Assembly (NCBI RefSeq): GCF_019049245.1
Contig: NZ_JAGMUK010000060.1
Span: 75,829-139,828, forward strand
DNA length: 64,000 nucleotides
Source of the DNA: Streptomyces sp. AC555_RSS877
GTDB lineage: Bacteria > Actinomycetota > Actinomycetes > Streptomycetales > Streptomycetaceae
Direction: 5' to 3'
Shown: one piece after another, positions 1 through 7,024 of the stretch
How positions within the stretch are numbered: position 1 is the first letter of the stretch
Layout: each line of letters begins with the position of its first letter
Made by a program: the position numbers and the translations under genes
The notes under the pieces: model-generated
Databases searched by the model: none
Told to the model about the DNA's origin: nothing
What the model saw: the letters and a program-made list of their open reading frames with translations, nothing else

Positions 1-599
1 GGGGTGGCCCCCTGACTGCCCATCAGTCGCTCGACGTACTTGGCGATGACGTCGACTTCGAGGTTGACCGGGTCGCCGGGCTGCTTGTGGCCGAGCGTGG
101 TCAGGCCGAGGGTGGTGGGGATGAGGCTCACCGTGAAGTAGTCGGGGCCGGCGTCGACGACGGTGAGGCTGATGCCGTCGACGGTGATGGAACCCTTCTC
201 GACGACGTAGCGCGTGAGGTCCGCGGGGAGGGAGACCTTCACGATCTCCCAGTGCTCGGACGGCTTGCGCTCCAGCACGTGGCCGGTTCCGTCGACGTGG
301 CCCTGCACGATGTGGCCGCCGAGGCGGGCGCCGAGCGCCATGGGGCGTTCGAGGTTGACGCGGGAGCCGACAGCGAGGGCGCCGAGGCTGGAGCGGTTCA
401 GGGTCTCGGCCATCACATCGGCCGTGAACCAGTCGCCCTCGTGCTCGACGACGGTCAGACAGACGCCGTTGACGGCGATGGAGTCGCCGTGCTTCGCACC
501 CTCGGTGACGACGGGGCCGCGCAGCCGAAAGCGGGAGGCGTCGCCGAGGTTCTCGACGGCGGTGACCTCACCCAGCTCTTCGACGATTCCGGTGAACAC
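1..599 (-). CDS. ribE: Riboflavin synthase alpha chain, C-terminus cut by window edge
   Basis: Converts two 6,7-dimethyl-8-ribityllumazine molecules into riboflavin plus a pyrimidinedione, the last step of riboflavin synthesis in the cytosol. About 199 residues are visible. The protein opens with MFTGIVEELG, typical of the family, and shows the two lumazine-binding half-domains: GVCLTVV and GHIVQGHVDG in the first half, and ITVDGISLTVV in the second. The start is GTG at 599, chosen because a perfect AGGAGG lies at about 608-614 and because the MFTGIVE start is conserved. Only the last few residues should be missing. It lies downstream of an FMN riboswitch, so it is probably the first gene of a rib operon that continues outside the window. 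Confidence 0.95.
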   Translation of the reverse strand, partial: MFTGIVEELGEVTAVENLGDASRFRLRGPVVTEGAKHGDSIAVNGVCLTVVEHEGDWFTADVMAETLNRSSLGALAVGSRVNLERPMALGARLGGHIVQGHVDGTGHVLERKPSEHWEIVKVSLPADLTRYVVEKGSITVDGISLTVVDAGPDYFTVSLIPTTLGLTTLGHKQPGDPVNLEVDVIAKYVERLMGSQGAT

Positions 600-748
600 T
601 TCCCGGGTCCTCCTGCCTCTTCGGGCACGGACTCCGGGGCTGTCGATGACGACAGAACGTACGAGCAGGGACACCGGGGGCGACGCCGGACAGGGCTCGC
701 CTCATGGACGAACCGGTACGGCGGCGCGCACGAATGCCCGCCCGCCGC

Positions 749-880
749 GCACTGCCTCCCATCCGGACTTTAACCGTCGGTCCAGGAATTTCACCTGGTC
801 AACCGGCCGCTGGAAGCGACCGGGTCGCGGACTGTAACCGCCGGTTCGGACTTTCACCGACCCCGGAGTGCGCTGCTTCT
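749..880 (-). promoter_or_regulatory. FMN riboswitch (RFN element) in the ribE leader
   Basis: On the minus strand the region contains the conserved RFN blocks in order: a ...GGGGTCGGTGAAAGTCCG block, ...GGTTACAGTCCGCGAC, ...ACCAGGTGAAATTCCTGG, ...GACGGTTAAAGTCCGGATGGGAGG and a closing GCAGT. These form the six-helix FMN-binding junction. In this family FMN binding reduces expression of the downstream rib genes. About 130 bases separate the aptamer from the ribE RBS and would hold the expression platform. I did not identify a clear terminator there, so control by transcription or by translation cannot be decided. Confidence 0.93.
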
Positions 881-1038
881 GGTACAGAGCCAGTGTGCCA
901 CGCCTGATCGACGTCCATACGGACGAAGGGTGTGGGGTGGCTCACAGGCCGCGCCGATGGACTTCCGGGCCGGACGGTGACGCCCTCAATCTCCCCGCGG
1001 ATGCCGGGCCTTGACTGTTTCACCCTGACCCCCATCCC

Positions 1039-1068
1039 TTGACGCAATGGTCTAGTCCTTTTTAGGGT
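1039..1068 (+). promoter_or_regulatory. Promoter with DasR-like (dre) operator, apparently orphaned
   Basis: A TTGACG -35 (1039-1044) and a TAGGGT -10 (1063-1068) are separated by 18 bases. The spacer holds AATGGTCTAGTCCTTT (1046-1061), which matches about 12 of 16 positions of the DasR operator AGTGGTCTAGACCACT. A site inside the promoter is typical of Streptomyces chitinase genes. No chitinase follows; the promoter runs into a sigma-factor remnant and then the NmrA-like gene at 1333. DasR binding is inferred from the motif only. Confidence 0.6.
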
Positions 1069-1071
1069 CGC

Positions 1072-1336
1072 CCTGCGTGGATACCCGCCAAGACGGGCCC
1101 GGCGGCGGTGACGACGGCCCTTGCCCGCCGCCGGGTCTCCCCGGGTTGGTGCGCGACGGGCCCGTGCGAGCCGTTCGCGACGGATCGGGCGCCCATCGCG
1201 GCCGAGGTCAACGGCAGGTGCGCGCCGACCGCTTGGATGGGGGCACGCTTCTCGCGGTGGCCGCGAGGCTCGAGGTACGGGATGGCGTGATCGCGCGGGT
1301 GCGGGCCGTGCTGAGCCCGGACATGCTGGAGCATGA
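1072..1336 (+). pseudogene. Frameshifted C-terminal remnant of a SigJ/ECF41-like sigma factor
   Basis: Read in one frame, bases 1072-1242 give a stretch ending GPCEPFATDRAPIAAEVNG...TAWMG. Shifting by one frame at about 1240 continues as GGTLLAVAARLEVRDGVIAR and VRAVLSPDMLEH. Together these resemble the C-terminal SnoaL-like domain of SigJ/ECF41 sigma factors, whose tails read like NG...AW...G...ADGRI..VR.V.NPDKL. The sigma-70 regions 2 and 4 are absent, the frame is broken, and the piece begins immediately after the promoter at 1039-1068. It overlaps the start of the next gene. Interpretation: a fossil left by a deletion. Assignment rests on motif resemblance. Confidence 0.6.
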
Positions 1337-2070
1337 CCACGATTCTGGTGACCGGCGGTACCGGAACGCTCGGCCGGCTCGTCACCGAGCGGTTACGGGC
1401 GGACGGGCACGAGGTGCGGGTGCTCAGCCGGCACGCGGAGCCGTACGCCGTCGATCTGCGCGAGGGCGGCACCGGCCTGGAGACGGCCGTCGCGGGCGTG
1501 GACACGATCGTGCACTGCGCGAGCACACCCCGCGGTGGTGACGAGCGGGCGGCTCAGCACCTGGTCGGGGCGGCACGGCGGGCGGAAGTGGGCCACCTCG
1601 TCTACATCTCGATCGTCGGGGTGGACCGGGTGCCGTTCGGCTACTACCGGACCAAGCTCGCCGTGGAGCGGCAGATCGAGGCGTCCGGGATCGGCTGGAC
1701 CGTGCTGCGGACCACTCAGTTCCACGATCTGCTGGCGCAGGTGTTCCAGGTACTGGCCAAGTCGCCGGTCCTGCCGCTGCCCGCGGGTGTCCGGGACCAG
1801 CCCATCGAGGTGGCGGAAGTGGCGGAGCGGCTGGCCGGGTTGGCGGTGGGTGGGCCCGTGGGACGGGTCGCCGACATGGGCGGGCCCGAGGTGCGGTCGT
1901 TCGAGTCGCTGGCCCGGGCGTATCTGAGGGCGACGGGCCGGAAGCGGGCGGTGGTGAACGTGCCGCTCGCGGGGAAGGCGTACCGGGAGTTCCGGGCGGG
2001 CGGTCACCTGACGCCGGAACGGGCGGTGGGCGAGGGGACGTTCGAGGACTACCTGGCCCGGCGGGGTTAG
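1333..2070 (+). CDS. NmrA-like / atypical SDR NAD(P)-binding protein
   Basis: A 245-residue single-domain Rossmann protein. The N-terminus TILVTGGTGTLGRLV carries the GGxGxxG dinucleotide motif of atypical short-chain dehydrogenases, followed by HEVRVLSRH. A YYRTKLAVE segment around residue 105-115 matches the YxxxK position of extended SDRs. The family binds NAD(P) and includes redox sensors and ubiquinone- or quinone-related reductases. The substrate cannot be read from sequence. The ATG overlaps the sigma-factor remnant, and transcription probably starts at the DasR-like promoter 270 bases upstream. It ends tail-to-tail with the ROK gene, overlapping it by 4 bases. Confidence 0.85.
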   Translation: MTTILVTGGTGTLGRLVTERLRADGHEVRVLSRHAEPYAVDLREGGTGLETAVAGVDTIVHCASTPRGGDERAAQHLVGAARRAEVGHLVYISIVGVDRVPFGYYRTKLAVERQIEASGIGWTVLRTTQFHDLLAQVFQVLAKSPVLPLPAGVRDQPIEVAEVAERLAGLAVGGPVGRVADMGGPEVRSFESLARAYLRATGRKRAVVNVPLAGKAYREFRAGGHLTPERAVGEGTFEDYLARRG

Positions 2071-3371
2071 CCGGCCCTCCAGGGCGCGAACAACTCGTCC
2101 TGCGCCCGCTCCCGCGCCGTGAGCAGCGCCCCGCGCAGCACCGCGCCCCCGCCCAGAGCGCTGGGCCGCACCTCCGTGGGCAGAGGCGACAACCGGGCGA
2201 GACGTTCCTGGACACGACGCGCCAGAACCTCACCACCTGCCCGGCCGATCTCCCCCGCCAGCACCACGCAGCCGGGATCCAGTACGGCGATGACAGCGGC
2301 GGCACCGAGGGCGACACGATCGGCGAGAGCGCCGAGGAAGCGGTCGGCGGAGGCGGCGGGCGGGCGCGGTGCGGTGCGGCCGCCCTGCGCGAAGGCTTCA
2401 CCGGGCGCGCGGTCCACCGTGGCCTCCCGGCCCCTCTCCGGGCTGTCCGCTGCCGCCGGCGCCCCGGCCGTCACCCCTTCCACCGCCGCGCGGACCAGTG
2501 CCGCCGCCCGTGGCTCGTGCGGGGCGGGCGTGGCTGTGACGCCGTACTCCGCCGCGAGGCCGGCTATCGCGCCGGCGCCCGCGAGGGAGTGGAAGCCCCC
2601 GTCGCAGCCGGTCGCCGACGGCAGGCCGGCCGTCCCCGGCACGGGCAGGAAGCCGATCTCGCCCGCGCCGCCGGAGGCGCCCCGGCGCAGTGTTCCGTCG
2701 AGGACGACCGCGGCGCCGATGCCCACGCCGAGCCAGAGCAGCACGAAGGTGTCCCGGTCGCGGGCGGCGCCGTCGCGTTGTTCGGCGAGGGCGGCGAGGT
2801 TGGTCTCGTTCTCGACGCTGACCGCGGCCTGCGGGAAGCGCTCCTGCAGCGCGGCCACCAGCCGGCGGTGCCACTCGGGCAGGCCCGAGGAGTCGTGGAG
2901 GTCGCCGCTCGCCGGGTCGATCAGGCCGGGCGCGCCGATGCCAAGGGTGTGCAGCCGGTCGGCGCCGGCCTCCTTCGCCACCCGCTCGACGAGGGTGACC
3001 GCCTGTTCCACCGCGGACCCGGTGCCCGTGTCGTCGCCGATCGGCACGGACGCCTCGGCGAGCACCCGGCCGAGGAGGTCGGAGACGAGGACCGCCACTC
3101 CCTCGGTACGGACGTCGAGGGCCGCCAGGTGGGCGCGGTCGGCGACGATGCCGTACAGCTTGGCGTTCGGCCCGCGCCGCTGCTCGCCCGACTCCCCGAC
3201 CACCGTGATCAGGCCGACGTCGGTGAGGCGTTCGACGAGGTCGGCGACGCTCGGCCGGGACAGGCCGGTGAGCTGCTTCAACTGCCCTGCCGTCAGCGGG
3301 CCCTCCTGCTGGAGCAGACGCAGGGCGACTTCGTCGTTGATGGCCCGGGCGGTGCTCGGGGATGCGGGCAT
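2067..3371 (-). CDS. ROK-family transcriptional regulator
   Basis: A 434-residue protein with an N-terminal winged helix (residues about 8-60, including LTAGQLKQLTGLSRPSVADLVERL) followed by a ROK domain. The ROK part keeps the sugar-site region ENETNLAALAEQ and a GEIGFLP segment. The usual zinc motif CxCGxxGCxE is reduced to a lone Cys (SATGCDGGFHS). A proline/alanine-rich insert of about 45 residues (near 290-340) is unusual. Kinase activity is therefore doubtful, and a sugar-responsive repressor is the best reading. It diverges from the MFS gene at 3496 across a 124-base intergenic region with two palindromes, so it probably controls that transporter and itself. ATG 3371 starts at the conserved HTH boundary. 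Confidence 0.88.
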   Translation of the reverse strand: MPASPSTARAINDEVALRLLQQEGPLTAGQLKQLTGLSRPSVADLVERLTDVGLITVVGESGEQRRGPNAKLYGIVADRAHLAALDVRTEGVAVLVSDLLGRVLAEASVPIGDDTGTGSAVEQAVTLVERVAKEAGADRLHTLGIGAPGLIDPASGDLHDSSGLPEWHRRLVAALQERFPQAAVSVENETNLAALAEQRDGAARDRDTFVLLWLGVGIGAAVVLDGTLRRGASGGAGEIGFLPVPGTAGLPSATGCDGGFHSLAGAGAIAGLAAEYGVTATPAPHEPRAAALVRAAVEGVTAGAPAAADSPERGREATVDRAPGEAFAQGGRTAPRPPAASADRFLGALADRVALGAAAVIAVLDPGCVVLAGEIGRAGGEVLARRVQERLARLSPLPTEVRPSALGGGAVLRGALLTARERAQDELFAPWRAG

Positions 3372-3405
3372 GCCGGGATCCTTCCAGATCGGCGGGGCCG
3401 TACAG

Positions 3406-3448
3406 CGGGCCAGTTGGCCCGCTATCTATCAGGCAGGGTTCCTGATAG
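3406..3448. promoter_or_regulatory. Two palindromes between ROK regulator and MFS gene, putative operator
   Basis: CGGGCCA-GT-TGGCCCG lies at 3406-3421 (7-bp arms) and CTATCAGG-cagggtt-CCTGATAG at 3426-3448 (8-bp arms). Both sit in the divergent promoter region of the ROK regulator and the MFS transporter, where ROK proteins usually bind. The second is the more operator-like because of its spacing and lower GC content. Confidence 0.6.
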
Positions 3449-3495
3449 TTTACGCGGTCGGCGGTGGGGACCGAAAACCCTGGAGGGGCCGGAGA

Positions 3496-4707
3496 ATGAG
3501 TGAAGTGGTCTACGACGAAGTCGAGGTGAGGCGGGCCCGGTACGCCGTGGCCGCCGTCTTCGCGGTGCACGGGGCCGTGACCGGTTCGTTCGCTACCCGG
3601 GTGCCGTGGATCCAGGACCACGCGTCGGTGAGTGCGGGGCAACTGGGCCTGGCCCTGGCCTTTCCCGCGCTCGGCGCGTCGCTGGCGATGCCGCTCGCGG
3701 GCAGTATCAGCCACCGCTTCGGCGCCCGGAACGCGCTGCGCGGCCTGATCGCCCTGTGGAGCCTGTCCCTCGTCCTGCCGTCCCTCGCCCCGAACCTCCT
3801 CACTCTCTGCCTGGCCCTGTTCGTGTACGGCGCGACCGCCGGCATGGCGGACGTGGCGATGAACGCGCTCGGCGTCGACGTCGAGAACCGCCTGGGCCGG
3901 TCGATCATGTCCGGCCTGCACGGTCTGTGGAGCGCGGGCGCCCTGATCGGGTCGGCGGCCGGCACCCTCGCCGCGCACCTCGGCGCGGACGCCCGGCTGC
4001 ACCACGTGCTGGCGGCCGGGGTCCTCACCGCGCTCGGCGTCGCCTCGTGCGCGTGGGTGCTGGACCTCCAGCCCGGCGAGGACGAGGAGCCGCCGCCCCG
4101 GTTCGCGCTGCCGCCCCGGTCGGCGCTGCTCATCGGTGCGGTCGGGTTCTGCGCGGTGTTCGCGGAGGGCGCCAGCCTGGACTGGTCGGCGGTGTACCTG
4201 CGTGACCGGCTGGAGGCCTCGCCGGGGCTGGCGGCCGCGTGCACCACGGGCTTCACGCTCACCATGGCGATCGCCCGGCTCGTGGGCGACAAGGTGGTGG
4301 ACCGGTACGGCTCCGTGCGCACGGTGCGCGTCGGCGGAGTCCTCGCCACCGCCGGAGGACTGCTCATCGTCCTCGCGAGCCATCCGGCCGCGGCGATGGC
4401 CGGGTTCGCGCTGATGGGTCTCGGCATCGCCGTCGTCGTACCGCTGTGCTTCGCCGCCGCGGGCCGCAGCGGACCGAACCCCAGTCTGGCCATCGCCGGC
4501 GTCGCGACGATCACGTACACCTCGGGGCTGGTCGCGCCGAGCGCGATCGGCGGTATCGCCGAGGCGACCAGCCTGACAGTGTCGTTCGGGCTGGTGACGG
4601 TGCTGGCGTGCGGGCTCGTGCTGTTCGCGGGCGTGCTGCGCGCGGGCGACCGCGACCGCCCGAAGGTCGGTAGGCGGCCCTCGGCAGTTCCCGGCCCGCG
4701 GACCTGA
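3496..4707 (+). CDS. MFS transporter
   Basis: A 403-residue membrane protein with about 12 hydrophobic segments, in two halves separated by a charged loop (LQPGEDEEPPPR, near residue 195-206). The SHRFGARNALR loop after the second membrane segment resembles the MFS loop 2-3 motif. The similar arrangement DKVVDRYGSVRT in the second half supports the pseudo-repeat. Closest in feel to YbjJ/FucP-like sugar or drug permeases; the substrate is unknown. ATG 3496 is preceded by a GGAGGGG-type RBS. The open frame upstream of this ATG is only a shadow of the ROK gene. Divergence from a ROK regulator suggests a carbohydrate-related substrate. Confidence 0.85.
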   Translation: MSEVVYDEVEVRRARYAVAAVFAVHGAVTGSFATRVPWIQDHASVSAGQLGLALAFPALGASLAMPLAGSISHRFGARNALRGLIALWSLSLVLPSLAPNLLTLCLALFVYGATAGMADVAMNALGVDVENRLGRSIMSGLHGLWSAGALIGSAAGTLAAHLGADARLHHVLAAGVLTALGVASCAWVLDLQPGEDEEPPPRFALPPRSALLIGAVGFCAVFAEGASLDWSAVYLRDRLEASPGLAAACTTGFTLTMAIARLVGDKVVDRYGSVRTVRVGGVLATAGGLLIVLASHPAAAMAGFALMGLGIAVVVPLCFAAAGRSGPNPSLAIAGVATITYTSGLVAPSAIGGIAEATSLTVSFGLVTVLACGLVLFAGVLRAGDRDRPKVGRRPSAVPGPRT

Positions 4708-4810
4708 AACCGTCGCTCCAGGACGCGCGGGGCACCAGGTCCCCGCGTCCAGCCGCGCCGCGCGGCGCCCGAGCACGAAGCCGCACGTCCTGACCGGGCG
4801 CAGGCCCTCC

Positions 4811-6007
4811 TCAGCGCGCCAAGTCGTACGCGTACGACGGCGTGAACGTCCCCGGCGCTCCCTTGCAGCCGTCCGACTCCCCCGGCAGTTTCACCCAGAG
4901 GTAGCCGTCGATCCGTGCCTCCCCGGTGTTCAGGGTGGGCGTCCGGCCCAGTTTGCGGCCGGCCGGGTCGCACCACTCGCCGTCGGCGGGGGCGCCGTTG
5001 CCGTTGCGGCTGGTGTCGATGACGGCGCCGAGTCCGGCCGGGCCGCCCATGGCGTCGAGGATCCGCCGGTCGTAGGCGATCTCGTCAGCCGTGCGGTGGA
5101 AGTTGGAGACGTTGCTGAAGATGCCGTCGGAGGAGGCGGCCGAGGCGGCGCCGGCCTGCCGCAGTCGGCCGGCCTGTTTCGCGGCGTCGTTCCAGCCGGA
5201 GTGGCCGGCGTCGTAGTAGACCCGTGCCTGGGGGTTGGCGGCCTTGAGGACGCGGCCCGCGCGCGCCAGCGAGGCGAAGCGGCGGCTGCGTTCGCCCGAC
5301 GAGAGGCACTCGGCCTGAGCGACCGAGTCCGGCTCCAGGATCACGATGACCTCGTCGGAGCCGAGCCCGGCGGCGAAGGCGTCGATCCAGTCGTCGTACG
5401 CGTCGAGGTCGGGGGCACCGCCTTGCGAGGCGCCTCCGCAGTCGCGGCCGGGGATGGCGTACGGCACGACGACGGGGACCTGGCCCTGCGCGCCGCCGCC
5501 GGAGGTGACGGCGCGGACCCGGCTGGTGATGGTCGACGGCGTGAAGTCGGCGAACCAGACCGCCGCGGGCTGGTCGGCTATGCGGGACTCTATGACCGCG
5601 TGGCGTGGGTCGGCGCCGTTGGCGCGGACCCAGTCGAGCACTTGGGACTCGGGGTAGCGGTAGAGCCGGGTGGAGGTGGCGGGAGACTGCCGCTTGGCCT
5701 GCGTCTCCGTCTTCGTGCGGGACGGCGTGGGACTGGCCTTCTTCTTCGGGGATGGCGAGGCGGAACCGCTCGCGGTGGGCGAGGCCGACGGCGTCGGTCG
5801 GGCGGGCAGCGGCTCGAGGTAGGGCGAGCTGGTCACCTCGGGCTTCGCCTGGTCGGAGTCGGGACGGTCGCCGAGGGCGGACAGCATTCCGGTCGCGGTG
5901 GATATCGCGACCACCACGGAGGCCGCCGCCACCATGGCGCCGCGCCCTGCGGTCCGTCTGCGCTCGGCCCGGCGCGCGGCCAGGCGCTGGGCACGTTGGC
6001 CTGACAC
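4811..6007 (-). CDS. Exported glycoside hydrolase family 6 (endoglucanase/cellobiohydrolase type)
   Basis: 398 residues from GTG 6007 (GGGGGGAA upstream). The Arg-rich N-terminus is followed by one hydrophobic segment (about 24-45), a signal peptide or membrane anchor. A Pro/Ser/Thr/Lys linker (about 65-112) precedes the catalytic domain. GH6 marks are VPYAIPGRDCGG (signature 1) and VIVILEPDSVAQ (signature 2), plus the C-terminal WCDPAGRKLG and LWVKLPGESDGC typical of actinobacterial GH6. The family hydrolyses beta-1,4-glucan with inversion. No carbohydrate-binding module is present. No CGGTCA-type CebR or other operator was recognised upstream. Confidence 0.9.
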   Translation of the reverse strand: MSGQRAQRLAARRAERRRTAGRGAMVAAASVVVAISTATGMLSALGDRPDSDQAKPEVTSSPYLEPLPARPTPSASPTASGSASPSPKKKASPTPSRTKTETQAKRQSPATSTRLYRYPESQVLDWVRANGADPRHAVIESRIADQPAAVWFADFTPSTITSRVRAVTSGGGAQGQVPVVVPYAIPGRDCGGASQGGAPDLDAYDDWIDAFAAGLGSDEVIVILEPDSVAQAECLSSGERSRRFASLARAGRVLKAANPQARVYYDAGHSGWNDAAKQAGRLRQAGAASAASSDGIFSNVSNFHRTADEIAYDRRILDAMGGPAGLGAVIDTSRNGNGAPADGEWCDPAGRKLGRTPTLNTGEARIDGYLWVKLPGESDGCKGAPGTFTPSYAYDLAR

Positions 6008-6115
6008 AGTGCAGTTCCCCCCTGTTGCTCTTCCACGGCGGGCGCGTTCCCCCGTTCTGGGGAAGCGTCGGGCCTGCCGGTACCGGGGCCAGCCTAAAGC
6101 TGCGACTCTGCCCAC

Positions 6116-6847
6116 ATGGTGCAATGCGAACAAGTCACCACCCCCATGGAGCGGCTCACTCCTCCCCTCGACCGGGTCGTCACTCCCGTAGACGGCGTCA
6201 TCTCCCGTATGCGCGCGCTCGACGCGACCCTGCCGGAGCGCGACGGCCTGGCGGTCTTCAACCGCGTCTACCTCGCCGTCACCGAGGCGGTCGACCGGCG
6301 TATCGACAGCGGGCAGTTGGGGGACGCGCGGGCCGCGATCACGCTGGACGTGCGGTTCGCGGAGCGCTACCTGGACGCCGTCGAGGCGGTGGCCGACGGG
6401 CGGCGTCCGCCGGCCTGCTGGCGGCCCCTGTTCCAGTTCCGCCGCCACCCCGGCGTACGCCCGTTGCAGTTCGCCCTCGCGGGCATCAATGCGCACATCG
6501 GGCACGACCTGGCGCTCGCCGTCGTGGACACCTGTCGTACTCTCGGCTGCGAACCCGCCGACGTGGAGGACGAGTTCGACCGCGTGGGCGATCTCCTCGT
6601 CTCGCTGGAGGAGCGCATCCGCGAAGAGCTGATGCCGGGCCCCGACCTCCTCCAGATCGCCGACCCGCTCACCCACCTGCTCGGCGCCTGGAGCCTGGAG
6701 CGCGCCCGGGAGGCGACGTGGACCGCGGCGCGGGCCCTGTGGGTGCTGCGCCGGCTGCCCGACGTCGCCGAGGAGTTCACCGAACGCCTGGACGCGGCGG
6801 TGGGCCTGGCGGGACGCATGCTGCTCACGCCGATGCCCGACCGGTGA
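6116..6847 (+). CDS. DUF5995 family protein
   Basis: A 243-residue, mostly helical soluble protein without signal peptide. It carries the family's recognisable blocks: FNRVYLAVTEAVDRR, FAERYLDAVEA, PPACWRPLFQF and LQFALAGINAHIGHDLALAV. The His residues of AGINAHIGHDL are conserved in this family, but its activity is unknown. ATG 6116 is used; ATG 6146 (MERLTPP) is an alternative start. It is followed immediately by the MITE-like element and faces davB. Confidence 0.75.
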   Translation: MVQCEQVTTPMERLTPPLDRVVTPVDGVISRMRALDATLPERDGLAVFNRVYLAVTEAVDRRIDSGQLGDARAAITLDVRFAERYLDAVEAVADGRRPPACWRPLFQFRRHPGVRPLQFALAGINAHIGHDLALAVVDTCRTLGCEPADVEDEFDRVGDLLVSLEERIREELMPGPDLLQIADPLTHLLGAWSLERAREATWTAARALWVLRRLPDVAEEFTERLDAAVGLAGRMLLTPMPDR

Positions 6848-6849
6848 GG

Positions 6850-7024
6850 TAGTGCCCCGGCAGGCAACGTTTGTCCGTCAAGGAGCGGCGTCCGGTGCGT
6901 GCTCTGGGGGAGTGCCGGCCGGAAGTCCCCGTCGATGGACCGGACGTACTTGGGCTTTCGGCCGGTGCGGCGAGAGTGCGTGCCGGGCGTCGCGACGGGG
7001 CGAACGTTGTCTGTTGGGGCACTA
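6850..7024. mobile_element. MITE-like element with 25-bp terminal inverted repeats and TA duplication
   Basis: The left end reads GTGCCCCGGCAGGCAACGTT from 6852. The right end, ending at 7022, is its inverted copy (GTGCCCCAACAGACAACGTT when reversed). Twenty of about 25 terminal bases match. Both ends are flanked by TA (6850-6851 and 7023-7024), the target duplication of IS630/Tc1-mariner elements. The 171-bp interior has no complete transposase. The element lies between two convergent genes, and its right end together with the TA forms the stop codon of davB. Family assignment is inferred from the TA duplication and end structure. Confidence 0.7.

Noticed and set aside
799..1047. 82-codon minus-strand frame overlapping the ribE leader
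   Set aside because: It overlaps conserved FMN riboswitch structure and has no recognisable domain.
2119..3495. Long plus-strand open frame joined in frame to the MFS gene
   Set aside because: It is antisense to the ROK gene, has arginine/alanine-rich composition without domains, and the MFS gene has its own ATG and RBS at 3496.
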